From positions 1-61,783 of the forward strand of contig NZ_BBXF01000015.1 of the NCBI RefSeq assembly GCF_001570585.1: a DNA stretch of 61,783 nucleotides. Direction: 5' to 3'. The notes beneath the pieces are model-generated. The model had not been told where the DNA came from. It was given only the letters and a program-made list of their open reading frames with translations, and did no database searches. The translations under genes and the position numbers were made by a program. Origin of the DNA: Herbidospora daliensis (GTDB lineage: Bacteria > Actinomycetota > Actinomycetes > Streptosporangiales > Streptosporangiaceae). Below, piece after piece: positions 1 to 9,602 of the stretch (position 1 is the first letter of the stretch; every line of letters begins with the position of its first letter).

Positions 1-1133
1 GCCGGGGCCTCGGCACGCGGCTCGGGCTTCGGCTTGGGCGGCGGCGCGACGAACGACGAGAGCGTCGGCCGCTCCCGCGCCGGCTGCGCGGCGGCCTGGG
101 TCTGGGCCGGACGGCCGGTGGCGGCGGCCGGGGCGGCGGGCTGCGGGCGCGAGGTCTGCTGCGGCACCGGCTGGGCGCGCACCGGCTCGGGCTCGTCGAA
201 CCCGGCCGCGATGACCGTCACGCGCACCTCGTCGCCGAGGGCGTCGTCGATGACCGTGCCGAAGATGATGTTGGCGTCGGGCGCGGCGGCGTTGGACACC
301 AGTTGCGCGGCCTCGTTGATCTCGAACAGGCCCAGGTCGGAGCCGCCCGCGATCGACAGCAGCACGCCGTGGGCGCCGTCGATGCTGGCCTCCAGCAGCG
401 GGCTGGAGACGGCCATCTCGGCGGCGGCGACCGAACGGTCGTCGCCGCGCGCGTGGCCGATGCCCATGAGGGCCGAGCCCGCCCCCGACATGACCGACTT
501 CACGTCGGCGAAGTCGAGGTTGATCAGACCCGGCGTGGTGATCAGGTCGGTGATGCCCTGGACGCCCGAGAGCAGCACCTGGTCGGCCGCCTTGAAGGCG
601 TCGAGCACGCTGACCTGCCGGTCGCTGATCGACAGCAGCCGGTCGTTCGGGATGACGATGAGGGTGTCGACCTCGGCGCGGAGATTCTCTATTCCGGCCT
701 CCGCCTGCATCGCCCGCCGCTTGCCCTCGAAGGAGAAGGGGCGAGTGACCACGCCGATCGTCAGCGCGCCGAGCGAGCGCGCGATGTTGGCCACGACGGG
801 CGCGCCGCCGGTGCCGGTGCCGCCGCCTTCGCCCGCGGTCACGAACACCATGTCGGCGCCCTTGATGACCTCTTCGATCTCCTCGCGGTGGTCTTCGGCC
901 GCCTTGCGGCCCACCTCGGGGTTGGCGCCGGCGCCGAGGCCGCGGGTGAGCTCCCGGCCGACGTCGAGCTTGACGTCGGCGTCACTCATCAGCAGCGCCT
1001 GGGCGTCGGTGTTGATGGCGATGAACTCGACGCCCTTGAGTCCCTCCTCGATCATCCGGTTGACGGCGTTGACTCCGCCGCCGCCGATTCCAACGACTTT
1101 GATGACCGCGAGGTAGTTCTGCGGTGCTGCCAC
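1..1133 (-). CDS. ftsZ: Cell division protein FtsZ (C-terminus cut by window edge)
   Basis: Bacterial tubulin homologue that polymerises into the Z-ring at the septum and hydrolyses GTP. The visible 377 residues start [15 protein letters not shown], typical of actinobacterial FtsZ. The GTP-binding signature GGGTGTG lies near residues 104-110 and the T7 synergy loop NLDFADV near 205-211. The globular domain ends at VTVIAAGFD and a Pro/Ala/Gln-rich linker runs into the window edge, so the C-terminal peptide that binds FtsA/SepF-type partners is not visible. The start is GTG at 1133, with AGG-type complementarity just upstream. It is the last dcw gene in the window and has its own promoter in the 188-bp gap after ftsQ. 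Confidence 0.98.
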   Translation of the reverse strand, partial: MAAPQNYLAVIKVVGIGGGGVNAVNRMIEEGLKGVEFIAINTDAQALLMSDADVKLDVGRELTRGLGAGANPEVGRKAAEDHREEIEEVIKGADMVFVTAGEGGGTGTGGAPVVANIARSLGALTIGVVTRPFSFEGKRRAMQAEAGIENLRAEVDTLIVIPNDRLLSISDRQVSVLDAFKAADQVLLSGVQGITDLITTPGLINLDFADVKSVMSGAGSALMGIGHARGDDRSVAAAEMAVSSPLLEASIDGAHGVLLSIAGGSDLGLFEINEAAQLVSNAAAPDANIIFGTVIDDALGDEVRVTVIAAGFDEPEPVRAQPVPQQTSRPQPAAPAAATGRPAQTQAAAQPARERPTLSSFVAPPPKPKPEPRAEAP

Positions 1134-1193
1134 GACGAGGGGCCTTTCCGCTCGCTTACATATGTCCGTCACGGGCGGGTGCCCGCACTAGCC

Positions 1194-1224
1194 AACTCTC
1201 ACCCTCAAGTTGAGATTTAGAGTT
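1194..1224. promoter_or_regulatory. 31-bp dyad in the ftsZ leader/promoter region
   Basis: Nested inverted repeat: outer arms AACTCT (1194-1199) and AGAGTT (1219-1224), inner arms CTCAA (1204-1208) and TTGAG (1210-1214), centred on one base at 1209. The single-base centre disfavours a full RNA hairpin and favours a dimeric protein operator. It lies downstream of the predicted ftsZ promoter and directly next to a second TTGACA (1231-1226). The regulator is unknown. Confidence 0.5.
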
Positions 1225-1248
1225 ATGTCAACCTGAGGATTGATACGG

Positions 1249-1277
1249 ACAGTAGGGTTGCGCCCCGCCAGGGTCAA
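1249..1277 (-). promoter_or_regulatory. Predicted housekeeping promoter of ftsZ
   Basis: On the minus strand a -35 box TTGACC (1277-1272) is followed by exactly 17 nt and a -10 box TACTGT (1254-1249). This gives a predicted transcript start near 1242 and a 5' leader of about 110 nt before the ftsZ GTG. A dedicated ftsZ promoter inside the cluster agrees with known practice in sporulating actinobacteria; the site itself is inferred from sequence only. Confidence 0.6.
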
Positions 1278-1321
1278 CTCACCGCGCCGCAACCGGCCCG
1301 GCGTGTCGTGAACGCGTCTCC

Positions 1322-2056
1322 TCAGCGTACGGTGACGACTTCCGGAGAGCTCACGTCGAAGGTCTCGGCCCGCTGGTTCAGCAGCCCGAGAAGGATACGG
1401 GTCTTGTCGGCCGCGCGCTCGGGCCCGCCGAAGACGACGGTGCGGCCGTCGGAGAGCAGCAGGGTCACCGAGTCGGCCGTCTTGGCCTGCACCTCGTGGA
1501 CCTTGCGCAGCAGATGGTCGGGCAGCACGCCCAGCACGGTCAGCGCGGCGCGCACCGACGGATCCTGCGGGTCGAGGTGCGGCAGCCGGACCACCGGCAG
1601 CTTGGGCGGGGCGACCGCGACGATGTCGAGCACCACGCCGAACCGGTCGACCACGGCCGACTTGCCGTTCATCGGCACCGAGGCCAGCGCGGTGCGCTCG
1701 CGGATCTTGATGATGACGGTGCCCGGCCAGACCCGCTCGACCTTGGCCGACTCGACCTCGGTCACCGCAGCCACCCGCTGGCGGACCGCCTCGGTGTCGA
1801 CCATGGCCATCGGCGTGTCGAGGGGCAGCGCGGCGGCCTGCTCGATCTGCTCGGTCGCCAGCCCCAGCACGCCCTCCACCTTGATCTCCTTGACGCCCAG
1901 CACGGGCGACAGGAACACCAGCCAGCCCGAGACCGCCAGCGTGCCGCCGGTGATCAGGGCGGCGGTGGCGAACCGCCAGATGCCCGGCCGCCTGCGGGCC
2001 GCCCGCTCGGCGGCGGGCGGCCTCTCGGTGACGACCGGGGCTTCGGAAGGGGTCAC
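1322..2056 (-). CDS. ftsQ: Divisome protein FtsQ/DivIB
   Basis: Bitopic membrane protein of the FtsQLB subcomplex that links the Z-ring to septal peptidoglycan synthesis. The 244 residues show a basic, Pro-rich cytoplasmic tail, one transmembrane helix near residues 28-50 (FATAALITGGTLAVSGWLVF), then an extracytoplasmic POTRA domain starting at VKEIKVEGVLG. A beta domain follows, with WPGTVIIKIRERTALA. The length is normal. It overlaps the murC stop by 4 nt, so translation is probably coupled. Confidence 0.95.
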   Translation of the reverse strand: MTPSEAPVVTERPPAAERAARRRPGIWRFATAALITGGTLAVSGWLVFLSPVLGVKEIKVEGVLGLATEQIEQAAALPLDTPMAMVDTEAVRQRVAAVTEVESAKVERVWPGTVIIKIRERTALASVPMNGKSAVVDRFGVVLDIVAVAPPKLPVVRLPHLDPQDPSVRAALTVLGVLPDHLLRKVHEVQAKTADSVTLLLSDGRTVVFGGPERAADKTRILLGLLNQRAETFDVSSPEVVTVR

Positions 2057-3450
2057 CGGGACCGCAGCTCCGCGACGATGCGGGGGCCGAGCTCGGTGAC
2101 GTCGCCGGCGCCCATCGTGAGCACGATGTCGCCGGGACGGGCCCGCTCGGCGACCAGCGCCGGGACCGCCGCCCGGTCGGGCGCGTAGGCCACGTTGCCG
2201 GCCGGGAGCGTGACCTTGCCGGCCACCAGCGCGCCGGAGACCCCGGGCTCGGGGTCCTCGCGGGCGCCGTACACATCGAGGACGATCGCCTCGTCGGCCA
2301 GGCCGAGCGCGGCGCCGAACTCGTCGGCGAAGAAGCGGGTGCGGCTGTAGAGGTGGGGCTGGAAGACCGCGATGACCCGGCCCGCCCCGGCCACCACGTC
2401 GCGGGCGGCGCGCAAATCGGCGGCCAACTCGGTCGGGTGGTGGGCGTAGCTGTCGAAGACGGTGACGCCGTCGGCCTCGCCCTTGGACTCGAACCGCCGC
2501 TTGGCCCCGGTGAAGGCGGCCAGGCCGTCTCTGACCTCGTCGAACGGCAGGCCCAGGTCGAGGGCGACGGCGATGACGGCGGTGGCGTTGAGGGCGTTGT
2601 GACGGCCGGGCACCGACAGGCGGACCGCGCCGTGGCCCTTCAGGGTGAACTCGACGCCGAGGCCGCGCGGCACCACGTCGCAGATGCGCAGGTCGGCCTC
2701 CTCGCCCTCACCATAGGTGACGACCTTCAGGCCCTGGGCGCGGGCGATCGGGGCCAGCGCGGCCGCGCCCGGGTCGTCGGAGCAGAGCACGATCGTCTCG
2801 CCGATCCGCTCGACGAAGCGGGCGAAGCTGTCGTAGACGGCCTGCGGCTCGCCGTAGTTGTCGAGGTGGTCGGGCTCGACGTTGGTGACCACCGCGATGC
2901 GCGGGGCGAGCATCAGGAACGAGCCGTCGCTCTCGTCGGCCTCGGCGACGAACGCCTGTCCGGTGCCCTCGTCGGCGCCCAGGCCGGTGGTGACGAGCTG
3001 CCCCCCGACGCAGTAGGACGGGTCGGCCCCGCACTTCTGCAGCGCCACGGTGAGCATCGAGGTCGTGGTCGTCTTGCCGTGGGTGCCGGCGACGGCGACC
3101 CCGGTCTTGCCGGTCATGACGGCCGCGAGCGCGGCGGCGCGCGGGATGATGCGCACGTTCTGCCGCAGCGCCTCCCCCAGTTCGGGGTTGGAGTCGCGGA
3201 TCGCGGTGGAGACCACGACGGTGTTGACGTCGCGGATGTGCGAGGCGGCGTGGCCGACGTGGACGGTCGCGCCCAGCTCGCGCAGCTCGGTCAGCAGGTC
3301 GGAGCTGCGGGCGTCGCTGCCCGACACGGCCACCCCGCGCTTGAGCAGGATGCGGGCGATGCCGGACATGCCGGCCCCGCCGATCCCGATGAAGTGGACC
3401 CGCCCGAGTTCCTCGGCGGGGATGGGCTCAACCAGTTTGACCAGACTCAT
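2053..3450 (-). CDS. murC: UDP-N-acetylmuramate--L-alanine ligase MurC
   Basis: Cytoplasmic ATP-dependent ligase that adds the first peptide residue, L-alanine, to UDP-MurNAc. The 465-residue product starts [20 protein letters not shown]. It has the N-terminal Rossmann motif [11 protein letters not shown], the Mur ligase P-loop [11 protein letters not shown] near residues 119-129, and the downstream motifs [19 protein letters not shown] and DSYAHHPTE. The ATG at 3450 overlaps the murG stop (ATGA), which fixes the start; the open frame runs further upstream but only through murG. Confidence 0.97.
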   Translation of the reverse strand: MSLVKLVEPIPAEELGRVHFIGIGGAGMSGIARILLKRGVAVSGSDARSSDLLTELRELGATVHVGHAASHIRDVNTVVVSTAIRDSNPELGEALRQNVRIIPRAAALAAVMTGKTGVAVAGTHGKTTTTSMLTVALQKCGADPSYCVGGQLVTTGLGADEGTGQAFVAEADESDGSFLMLAPRIAVVTNVEPDHLDNYGEPQAVYDSFARFVERIGETIVLCSDDPGAAALAPIARAQGLKVVTYGEGEEADLRICDVVPRGLGVEFTLKGHGAVRLSVPGRHNALNATAVIAVALDLGLPFDEVRDGLAAFTGAKRRFESKGEADGVTVFDSYAHHPTELAADLRAARDVVAGAGRVIAVFQPHLYSRTRFFADEFGAALGLADEAIVLDVYGAREDPEPGVSGALVAGKVTLPAGNVAYAPDRAAVPALVAERARPGDIVLTMGAGDVTELGPRIVAELRSR

Positions 3451-4526
3451 CGGGCTGCGATCTCCAGAACCTTGCGGGCGAGCGTCACGTCGGCGTCCTT
3501 GCGTCCCATCCGGGCGGCGGCCTCCGACATGGCGGCGATCCGGTTGGGGTCGTGCAGCAGGGGCGCGAGGGTGCGCATGATCCAGTCGGGGGAGAGTTCG
3601 GCGTCGTCGACCATCAGGCCGCCGCCCGCCCGCACGATCGGCTCGGCGTTGAGGCGCTGCTCGCCGTTGCCGTGGGGCAGCGGCACGTAGGCGGCCGGCA
3701 GGCCGACGGCGGTCAGCTCGGCGGTGGTCATCGCGCCGCTGCGGCACAGCACCAGGTCGGCGGCGGCGTACGCCAGGTCCATGCGGTCGACGTAGGGCAG
3801 GATGACGTACTGGGGGTCGCCCGGCGGGGGCTCGACCTCGACGGTGTTCTTCGGGCCGATCACGTGGATGACCTGGATGCCGGCGCGGCGCAGGTAGGGC
3901 TCGGCGTTGAGGGCCGAGTTGTTGATCGAGCGGGCCCCCTGGGAGCCGCCGAAGACCAGCAGCGTCGGGCGGTCGCTCTCGAGACCGAAGTAGGACCGCG
4001 CCTTGTCGCCGAGCGAGAACCGGTCGAGCGTCGAGACGTCCTTGCGCAGCGGGATGCCGACGTACTGCGCGTTGGGCAGCGGCGTGTCGGGGTGGCCGGT
4101 GAAGACGTGGTCGGTCAGCCGGGCGCCCAGCCGGTTGGCCAGGCCCGGACGCGGGTTGGCCTCGTGGACGACGATCGGCACGCCCTTGCGGCGCGCCCCG
4201 AGGTAGCCGGGGGTGGCGACGTAGCCGCCGAAGCCGACCAGGATGTCGGCCCCCACCCGCTCCAGGATGTTGCCCGCGGCGCTGATCGCCCCGGCGAGCC
4301 GCCCCGGCACGGTGAGGAGCTGAGGCGTCAGCGCGCGGGGCAGCGGAACCGCGGGCACGAGTGCGAGCTCGTAACCCCGGGCCGGGACCAGCCGCGTCTC
4401 CAGGCCGCGTTCGGTGCCGAGGCAGGTGATGCCGATCGACGGGTCGAACTGACGAAGCGCGTCGGCCAGCGCCAGCGCCGGCTCGATGTGGCCGGCCGTC
4501 CCGCCGCCGGCGAGGACAACCCTCAT
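3447..4526 (-). CDS. murG: UDP-GlcNAc transferase MurG (lipid II synthase)
   Basis: Peripheral membrane GT-B glycosyltransferase that adds GlcNAc to lipid I to form lipid II on the inner leaflet. The 359-residue protein starts [19 protein letters not shown], containing the GGTAGH loop of the family. The second donor-site loop [12 protein letters not shown] is also clear, as is [20 protein letters not shown] in the UDP-sugar binding domain. The start ATG is preceded by GGGAGAG. Only 42 nt separate it from ftsW. Confidence 0.97.
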   Translation of the reverse strand: MRVVLAGGGTAGHIEPALALADALRQFDPSIGITCLGTERGLETRLVPARGYELALVPAVPLPRALTPQLLTVPGRLAGAISAAGNILERVGADILVGFGGYVATPGYLGARRKGVPIVVHEANPRPGLANRLGARLTDHVFTGHPDTPLPNAQYVGIPLRKDVSTLDRFSLGDKARSYFGLESDRPTLLVFGGSQGARSINNSALNAEPYLRRAGIQVIHVIGPKNTVEVEPPPGDPQYVILPYVDRMDLAYAAADLVLCRSGAMTTAELTAVGLPAAYVPLPHGNGEQRLNAEPIVRAGGGLMVDDAELSPDWIMRTLAPLLHDPNRIAAMSEAAARMGRKDADVTLARKVLEIAAR

Positions 4527-4568
4527 GTCTCTCCCTAGTCGTGCTATGGACCGAACTGCCCAGGGCGG

Positions 4569-5822
4569 TCAGGTCTTGAGGCCAAGCCAGCTTAGAGCCC
4601 GTGCGGCCGGGCCGGGGCCCCGTGCGGCCAAGGCCTCGGCGGCCCCCGGCTCGCGTTTGGCGAACGACAACAACATGCCAAGCGCGGCGAGCGTCGGCAA
4701 CAGCGCCGATCCGCCGTAGGAGACCAGGGGCAGCGGGATGCCGGTGATCGGCAGCGCGCCGATGACCGCGCCGATGTTCACGATCGCCTGCCCGCCGATC
4801 CAGGCCGTGCAGGCGGCGGCGGTCAGCCGGATGAACGGGTCCTTGGTCCGCGAGGCGATGCGCAGCCCGGCGTAGCAGAGCAGGCCGAACAGGCAGAGCA
4901 CGGTGAGGGTGCCCATCAGGCCGAGCTCCTCGCCGAGGATGGCGAAGATGAAGTCGCTCTCGCCGTGGGGCAGCCAGTCCCACTTCTGCCGCGACGACCC
5001 GAGGCCGAGCCCGAACCAGCCGCCCGACCCCATCGCGATCTGCCCCTGGGCGGCCTGGTAGCCCGACCCCTGCGCGTTGCCCCAGGGGTTCAGCCAGCCC
5101 TCGATCCGGTCAGACCGATAACCCTCGGAAATGATCATGAAGACGGTGGCCATGGCCAGCAGCGACAGGATGCCGGCGAACAGCCGTACGGGCGCGCCGA
5201 CGACCCACAGCAGCGCCAGGAAGATGATCATCAGCACGATCGTGGTGCCGAGGTCGCGGCCGAGCATGACCAGCACGGCCAGGATGGCGACGCCGGGCAT
5301 CAGCGGGACCAGCAGGTGCCGCCACTCGATCATGCCGTTGCGGGCCCGGCGGGCGAGCAGGTCGGCGCCCCAGATCACCATGGCGAGCTTGGCCGGCTCG
5401 GACGGCTGGATGGTCAGGCTGCCGATGTAGATCCAGCGCTGCGCGCCCAGCTCGGAGGAGCCGATGAAGATGGTCATGACCAGGCCGATGATGGACAACG
5501 CCATCAGCGGATATCCGGCCAGCCGGAAATAGCGCTGGGGGAGCTTCGAGCAGACGTACATCAAGGGAAGGCCGAGACCCACCGACAGCGACTGCTTCAG
5601 GAACCAGTAGAACGGGTCGCCCATCATCTGCAGCGCCTCGATCGACGAGGCCGACAGCACCATCATGAGGCCGAGGGCCAGCAGCAGGGCGCTGCACCCG
5701 AGGATCAGGTAGTAGGAGGTCAGCGGGCGGCTCAGCAGCTCGCGCAGGGCGCCGAGCTGGGTCGCCGCCCACGACGGACGCGACCGGGTCTGGGTCTCCT
5801 CCGCCTCCTGGGTGGCGGTCAC
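4569..5822 (-). CDS. ftsW: Septal SEDS glycosyltransferase FtsW
   Basis: Polytopic SEDS-family peptidoglycan polymerase that works with the class B transpeptidase FtsI at the septum. The 417 residues contain about ten hydrophobic helices and the family motifs GSLTIQPSEPAKLA, GRDLGTTIVL, WLPHGESDFIFAILGEELG and PLVSYGGSALL near the C-terminus. The N-terminal ~35 residues are polar and cytoplasmic. The start GTG overlaps the murD stop (GTGA). The cluster order and the presence of ftsI in the same operon favour FtsW over RodA. Confidence 0.96.
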   Translation of the reverse strand: MTATQEAEETQTRSRPSWAATQLGALRELLSRPLTSYYLILGCSALLLALGLMMVLSASSIEALQMMGDPFYWFLKQSLSVGLGLPLMYVCSKLPQRYFRLAGYPLMALSIIGLVMTIFIGSSELGAQRWIYIGSLTIQPSEPAKLAMVIWGADLLARRARNGMIEWRHLLVPLMPGVAILAVLVMLGRDLGTTIVLMIIFLALLWVVGAPVRLFAGILSLLAMATVFMIISEGYRSDRIEGWLNPWGNAQGSGYQAAQGQIAMGSGGWFGLGLGSSRQKWDWLPHGESDFIFAILGEELGLMGTLTVLCLFGLLCYAGLRIASRTKDPFIRLTAAACTAWIGGQAIVNIGAVIGALPITGIPLPLVSYGGSALLPTLAALGMLLSFAKREPGAAEALAARGPGPAARALSWLGLKT

Positions 5823-7180
5823 CGCGGTTCCAGGGTGCGAACGGCGCGCGCGAAGGCGTCTCCCCGCGCGCCGTAGTTGGCGAACATGTCCAATGACGCC
5901 CCGGCGGGGGCCAGCAGCACGGTGTCACCCGGGGAGGCGAGCCGGGCGGCTTCGGTGACGACACGGTCCATGACCCCAGTGTCTTCCCCGGCGACCTCCA
6001 CGACGGGAACATCCGGCGCGTGTCGCGCGAGCGCCTCGGCGATCCTGGCCCTGTCGGCGCCCAGCAGCACCGCGCCGCGCAGCCGCTTCGCGGCCCGCGC
6101 GACCAGCTCGTCGACGTCGGCGCCCTTCAGCTGCCCGCCCGCGATCCAGACGATCGAGCCGTACGCCGCCAGCGACGCCCCCGCCGCGTGGGGGTTGGTG
6201 GCCTTGGAGTCGTCGACGTAGTCGACCCCGGCGACGGTCGCCACGTGGGCGATCCGGTGGGGGTCGGGGGTGAACGCCGTCAGCCCCGCGCGCACCGCCT
6301 CGGCGGGCACCCCGTGGGCGCGGGCGAGCGCGGCGGCGGCCAGCGCGTTGGCGACGTTGTGCGGCGCGAACGGCCTGACGTCGGCCAGCGTGGCCAGCTC
6401 GACCGCCGAGGTGCGCGGGTCGTCGCAGAACGCCCGGTCGACCAGCAGGTCCTCCACCACGCCCAGCTCCCCCGGCCGGGGCACCTGGAGGGTGAAGCCG
6501 ACCGAGTCGTAGGGCTCGGCGAGCCGGGCCGACCAGGGGTCGTCGGCGTTGTGCACGACCACGCCGGCGCCCGCGAAGATGCGGGCCTTGGCGGCGGCGT
6601 ACTCCTCGAAGGAGCCGTGCCAGTCGATGTGGTCGGGCGCGACGTTGAGGATCGCGGCGGCCTTCGGCGCGACGCTGGAGGACCAGTGGAGCTGGAAGCT
6701 CGACAACTCCACGGCCAGCACGGTGCTGTCGCCGGGGTCGAGCACCGCGTCGACGATCGGGGTGCCGACGTTGCCGACCGCGAGCGGCCGCTCCCCCGCC
6801 GCCTCCAGGATGGACGTCAGCATGCGCACGGCCGTCGTCTTGCCGTTGGTGCCGGTGAGCGCCAGCCACGGCGCGGCGCCCTCGTGGCGCAGCCGCCAGG
6901 CCAGCTCGACCTCGCCGATGACCTCGATCCCGGCCGCCGCCGCCTCCAGCAGCAGCGGGTGGTCGGGCCGCCAGCCCGGCGAGGTGACGACCAGCTCCAC
7001 CTTGTCGGGCAGCCGGTCGGCCTTCTCGACCCCGAGGTCGGCGAGCTCCGGCGGGAGCGGCCGGTCGGACTGCTCGACCACGACGACCCGCTCGCCGCCC
7101 AGGGCCAGGCCGCGCGCGGCGGCGGTGCCCGAGACGCCGAGCCCGGCGACGACGACACGGCTCACGTCTTGGGCATCCAT
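5819..7180 (-). CDS. murD: UDP-MurNAc-L-alanine--D-glutamate ligase MurD
   Basis: Adds D-glutamate to UDP-MurNAc-L-Ala in the cytoplasm. The protein has the N-terminal Rossmann motif [17 protein letters not shown], the Mur ligase P-loop [13 protein letters not shown], and [16 protein letters not shown]. Two starts are possible: ATG at 7180 (453 aa, overlapping mraY by 19 nt) or GTG at 7165 (448 aa), which makes the 4-nt GTGA overlap seen elsewhere in this operon. Neither has a strong ribosome-binding site. The longer form is given; the choice is uncertain. Confidence 0.95.
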   Translation of the reverse strand: MDAQDVSRVVVAGLGVSGTAAARGLALGGERVVVVEQSDRPLPPELADLGVEKADRLPDKVELVVTSPGWRPDHPLLLEAAAAGIEVIGEVELAWRLRHEGAAPWLALTGTNGKTTAVRMLTSILEAAGERPLAVGNVGTPIVDAVLDPGDSTVLAVELSSFQLHWSSSVAPKAAAILNVAPDHIDWHGSFEEYAAAKARIFAGAGVVVHNADDPWSARLAEPYDSVGFTLQVPRPGELGVVEDLLVDRAFCDDPRTSAVELATLADVRPFAPHNVANALAAAALARAHGVPAEAVRAGLTAFTPDPHRIAHVATVAGVDYVDDSKATNPHAAGASLAAYGSIVWIAGGQLKGADVDELVARAAKRLRGAVLLGADRARIAEALARHAPDVPVVEVAGEDTGVMDRVVTEAARLASPGDTVLLAPAGASLDMFANYGARGDAFARAVRTLEPR

Positions 7181-8238
7181 TCCACGTAGAAGAGACCGAG
7201 CCCGGCGGCCGCGCACAACATCGCGATCAGCCAGAACCGGACCACGATCGTGGTCTCGGCCCAGCCCTTGAGCTCGAAGTGGTGCTGGAGGGGGGCCATC
7301 CGGAAGATGCGTTTCCTGGTCATCTTGAAGAACCCGACCTGGATGATCACCGAGGAGGTGATGACGACCGTCAGGCCCGCCAGGAGCAGCAGGAGCAGCT
7401 GGGTGCGGGTGGTGATGGCCAGACCGGCGATCACGCCGCCGAGGGCCAGCGACCCGGTGTCGCCCATGAAGATCTTGGCCGGGGGGGCGTTCCACCACAG
7501 GAACCCGATCAGCGCGCCGAGCACGGCGGCGGCCACGACGGCCAGGTCGAGCGGGTCGCGCACGATGTAGCAGTTGGGCCCGAGGATCGCGGTCGTGCAG
7601 CTGTTGCGCAGCTGCCAGTTGCCGATGAGCACGTACGACGCCAGCACCACGCCGGTCGCGCCGGAGGCGAGGCCGTCGAGGCCGTCGGTCAGGTTCACCG
7701 CGTTGGAGAACCCGACGATCATGATGAGGACCCAGATGATGAAGCCGATGAGGCCGATCGAGGGGCCGAAGTCGCGGAGGAAGGACAACCGGGTCTCGGC
7801 GGGGGTGACCGCGTAGGCGTTGGGGAAACGCACCACGAGGATCGCGAAGACGACGCCGACGAGGAGCTGGCCGAGGGCCTTGGCGCCCGACCGCAGGCCC
7901 AGGCTGCGCTGCTTGTAGATCTTGATGAAGTCGTCGAGGAAGCCGACCACGCCCAGGCCCGTCATGAGGAAGAGGACGAGCAGCGCGGAGGCGGTGGGGG
8001 GTGAGGGGTTGGCCGACAACATGGTGGCCAGGTGGGCGACGGCGTAGCCGAGGAGGGCGGCGATCACGATCACCGTGCCGCCCATGGTGGGCGTGCCCTT
8101 CTTGTCGTAGTGGCCCTGGGGGCCCTCCTCGCGGATGTTCTGGCCGTAGCCGCGCCGTCCGAACAGCCGGATCGCGAGGGGGGTGCCGAACATCGAGACG
8201 ACGAGCGCGACCGCCGCGGCGACGATGATGTCTCTCAC
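7162..8238 (-). CDS. mraY: Phospho-MurNAc-pentapeptide transferase MraY
   Basis: Integral membrane enzyme that transfers phospho-MurNAc-pentapeptide from UDP to undecaprenyl phosphate, making lipid I. The 358 residues form about ten transmembrane helices. Family motifs are [16 protein letters not shown] (catalytic aspartates), [13 protein letters not shown] and [12 protein letters not shown]. The GTG start overlaps the murF stop by 4 nt. Confidence 0.97.
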   Translation of the reverse strand: MRDIIVAAAVALVVSMFGTPLAIRLFGRRGYGQNIREEGPQGHYDKKGTPTMGGTVIVIAALLGYAVAHLATMLSANPSPPTASALLVLFLMTGLGVVGFLDDFIKIYKQRSLGLRSGAKALGQLLVGVVFAILVVRFPNAYAVTPAETRLSFLRDFGPSIGLIGFIIWVLIMIVGFSNAVNLTDGLDGLASGATGVVLASYVLIGNWQLRNSCTTAILGPNCYIVRDPLDLAVVAAAVLGALIGFLWWNAPPAKIFMGDTGSLALGGVIAGLAITTRTQLLLLLLAGLTVVITSSVIIQVGFFKMTRKRIFRMAPLQHHFELKGWAETTIVVRFWLIAMLCAAAGLGLFYVEWMPKT

Positions 8239-9602
8239 CGGGCGTCACCCCCCAACAGGGCTTCGGCGACCTTCTCCAGCCCGGCGGCCCGGGGTCCCTT
8301 GATCAGCACGACGTCACCCGGCGCCAGGCGGCCGGTGAGCTCGGCCACGGCGGCCTCGACGTCGGGCGCGTGGATCGCGTCGGGGGCCCCGGCGATGATC
8401 TGCCCGGCGTCCTCGCCCACGACCACCAGTGCCGCCAGACCGGCTCCCGCGGCCAGGCGGCCGACCCCCGCGTTGAGCTCGGAGGCGTCGTCACCGAGTT
8501 CGCGCAGGGAGGCCACGACCGCGTACTTGCGGCGGTGGCCGGCCAGGGCGTGCAGCGCGGCGAAGGCGGCGCGCATCGAGTCGGGGTTGGCGTTGTAGGC
8601 GTCGTTGATCACGGTCACGCCGTCGGGGCGGTCGGTGACCTCCATCCGCCAGCGGCTGCGCGGCTCGGCCAGCGACAGCTCCTCGGCGATGGCGGCCGGC
8701 GACAGCCCCAGCTCGTGGGCGGCGGCCGCGGCGGCCAGGGCGTTCTCGACCGCGTGGGCGCCGTGGAGGCGCAGCGCCACGTCGGCCTCGCCCGCGGGGG
8801 TGTGCAGGGTGAAGCGGGCGCGGCCGCGGTCGTCGAGGCTCTCGTGGGAGGCGCGGACGTGGGCGCTGCGCGAGCGGCCGAAGTAGAGGACCCGCGCCCG
8901 GGTGCGCTTGCTCATCGCGGCGACCAGCGGGTCGTCGAGGTTGAGCACCGCGACGCCCGAGGAGGGCAGCGCCTCGGGCAGCTCGCCCTTCGCCTGCGCG
9001 ATGGCCTCCTTGCCGCCGAACACGCCGAGGTGGGCCGTGCCGACGTTGAGGACGACCCCGATGGACGGCGGGGCGATTCCCGCCAGATAAGCGATATGTC
9101 CGGCGTTACGCGCCGAAAGCTCCAGCACCAGGAACCGCGTGTCCTCATCGGCCTTGAGCACCGTGAGGGGGTGCCCGATCTCGTTGTTGTACGACCCCAC
9201 CGGCGCCACCGTTGGACCGATCCTGGCCGCCAGCCGCGCCATCAGGTCTTTGGTCGACGTCTTGCCGGCCGACCCGGTCACGCCGACCACGGTCGCCTTC
9301 GGCAGGTCCGTGACGACGGCGTTGGCCAGCTTCGCCAGCGCCGCCACGACGTCGTCGACCACGACGGCCGGCCCGTCGACCGGCCGCGAGGCCAGCACGG
9401 CGGCCGCGCCCGAGGCGAGGGCCTGGGCGGCGAAGTCGTGGCCGTCGGCCCGCTCGCCCCTGATCGCGACGAACAGCGACCCCGGCTCGGCGGCCCGCGA
9501 GTCGATCACCACCGGGCCTCTCACGACGGCGCCCGGGTCGGCCTGGCCCGTGAGGGCGCCCGATGTGATCTCTGCGACCCGGCCCAGCGGCAACGGGATC
9601 AT
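8235..9602 (-). CDS. murF: UDP-MurNAc-tripeptide--D-alanyl-D-alanine ligase MurF
   Basis: Adds the D-Ala-D-Ala dipeptide, completing the cytoplasmic peptidoglycan precursor. The 455-residue protein has the N-terminal uridine-binding domain with [17 protein letters not shown], the P-loop [14 protein letters not shown], then [12 protein letters not shown] and the late motif [13 protein letters not shown]. The ATG start overlaps the murE stop (ATGA). It is normal in length and fully intact. Confidence 0.97.
   Translation of the reverse strand: MIPLPLGRVAEITSGALTGQADPGAVVRGPVVIDSRAAEPGSLFVAIRGERADGHDFAAQALASGAAAVLASRPVDGPAVVVDDVVAALAKLANAVVTDLPKATVVGVTGSAGKTSTKDLMARLAARIGPTVAPVGSYNNEIGHPLTVLKADEDTRFLVLELSARNAGHIAYLAGIAPPSIGVVLNVGTAHLGVFGGKEAIAQAKGELPEALPSSGVAVLNLDDPLVAAMSKRTRARVLYFGRSRSAHVRASHESLDDRGRARFTLHTPAGEADVALRLHGAHAVENALAAAAAAHELGLSPAAIAEELSLAEPRSRWRMEVTDRPDGVTVINDAYNANPDSMRAAFAALHALAGHRRKYAVVASLRELGDDASELNAGVGRLAAGAGLAALVVVGEDAGQIIAGAPDAIHAPDVEAAVAELTGRLAPGDVVLIKGPRAAGLEKVAEALLGGDAR

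Noticed and set aside
34-1116. Long plus-strand open frame opposite ftsZ
   Set aside because: Antisense shadow of a highly conserved gene; its product has no family features. High GC keeps most frames open in this genome, and all similar antisense frames were dropped.
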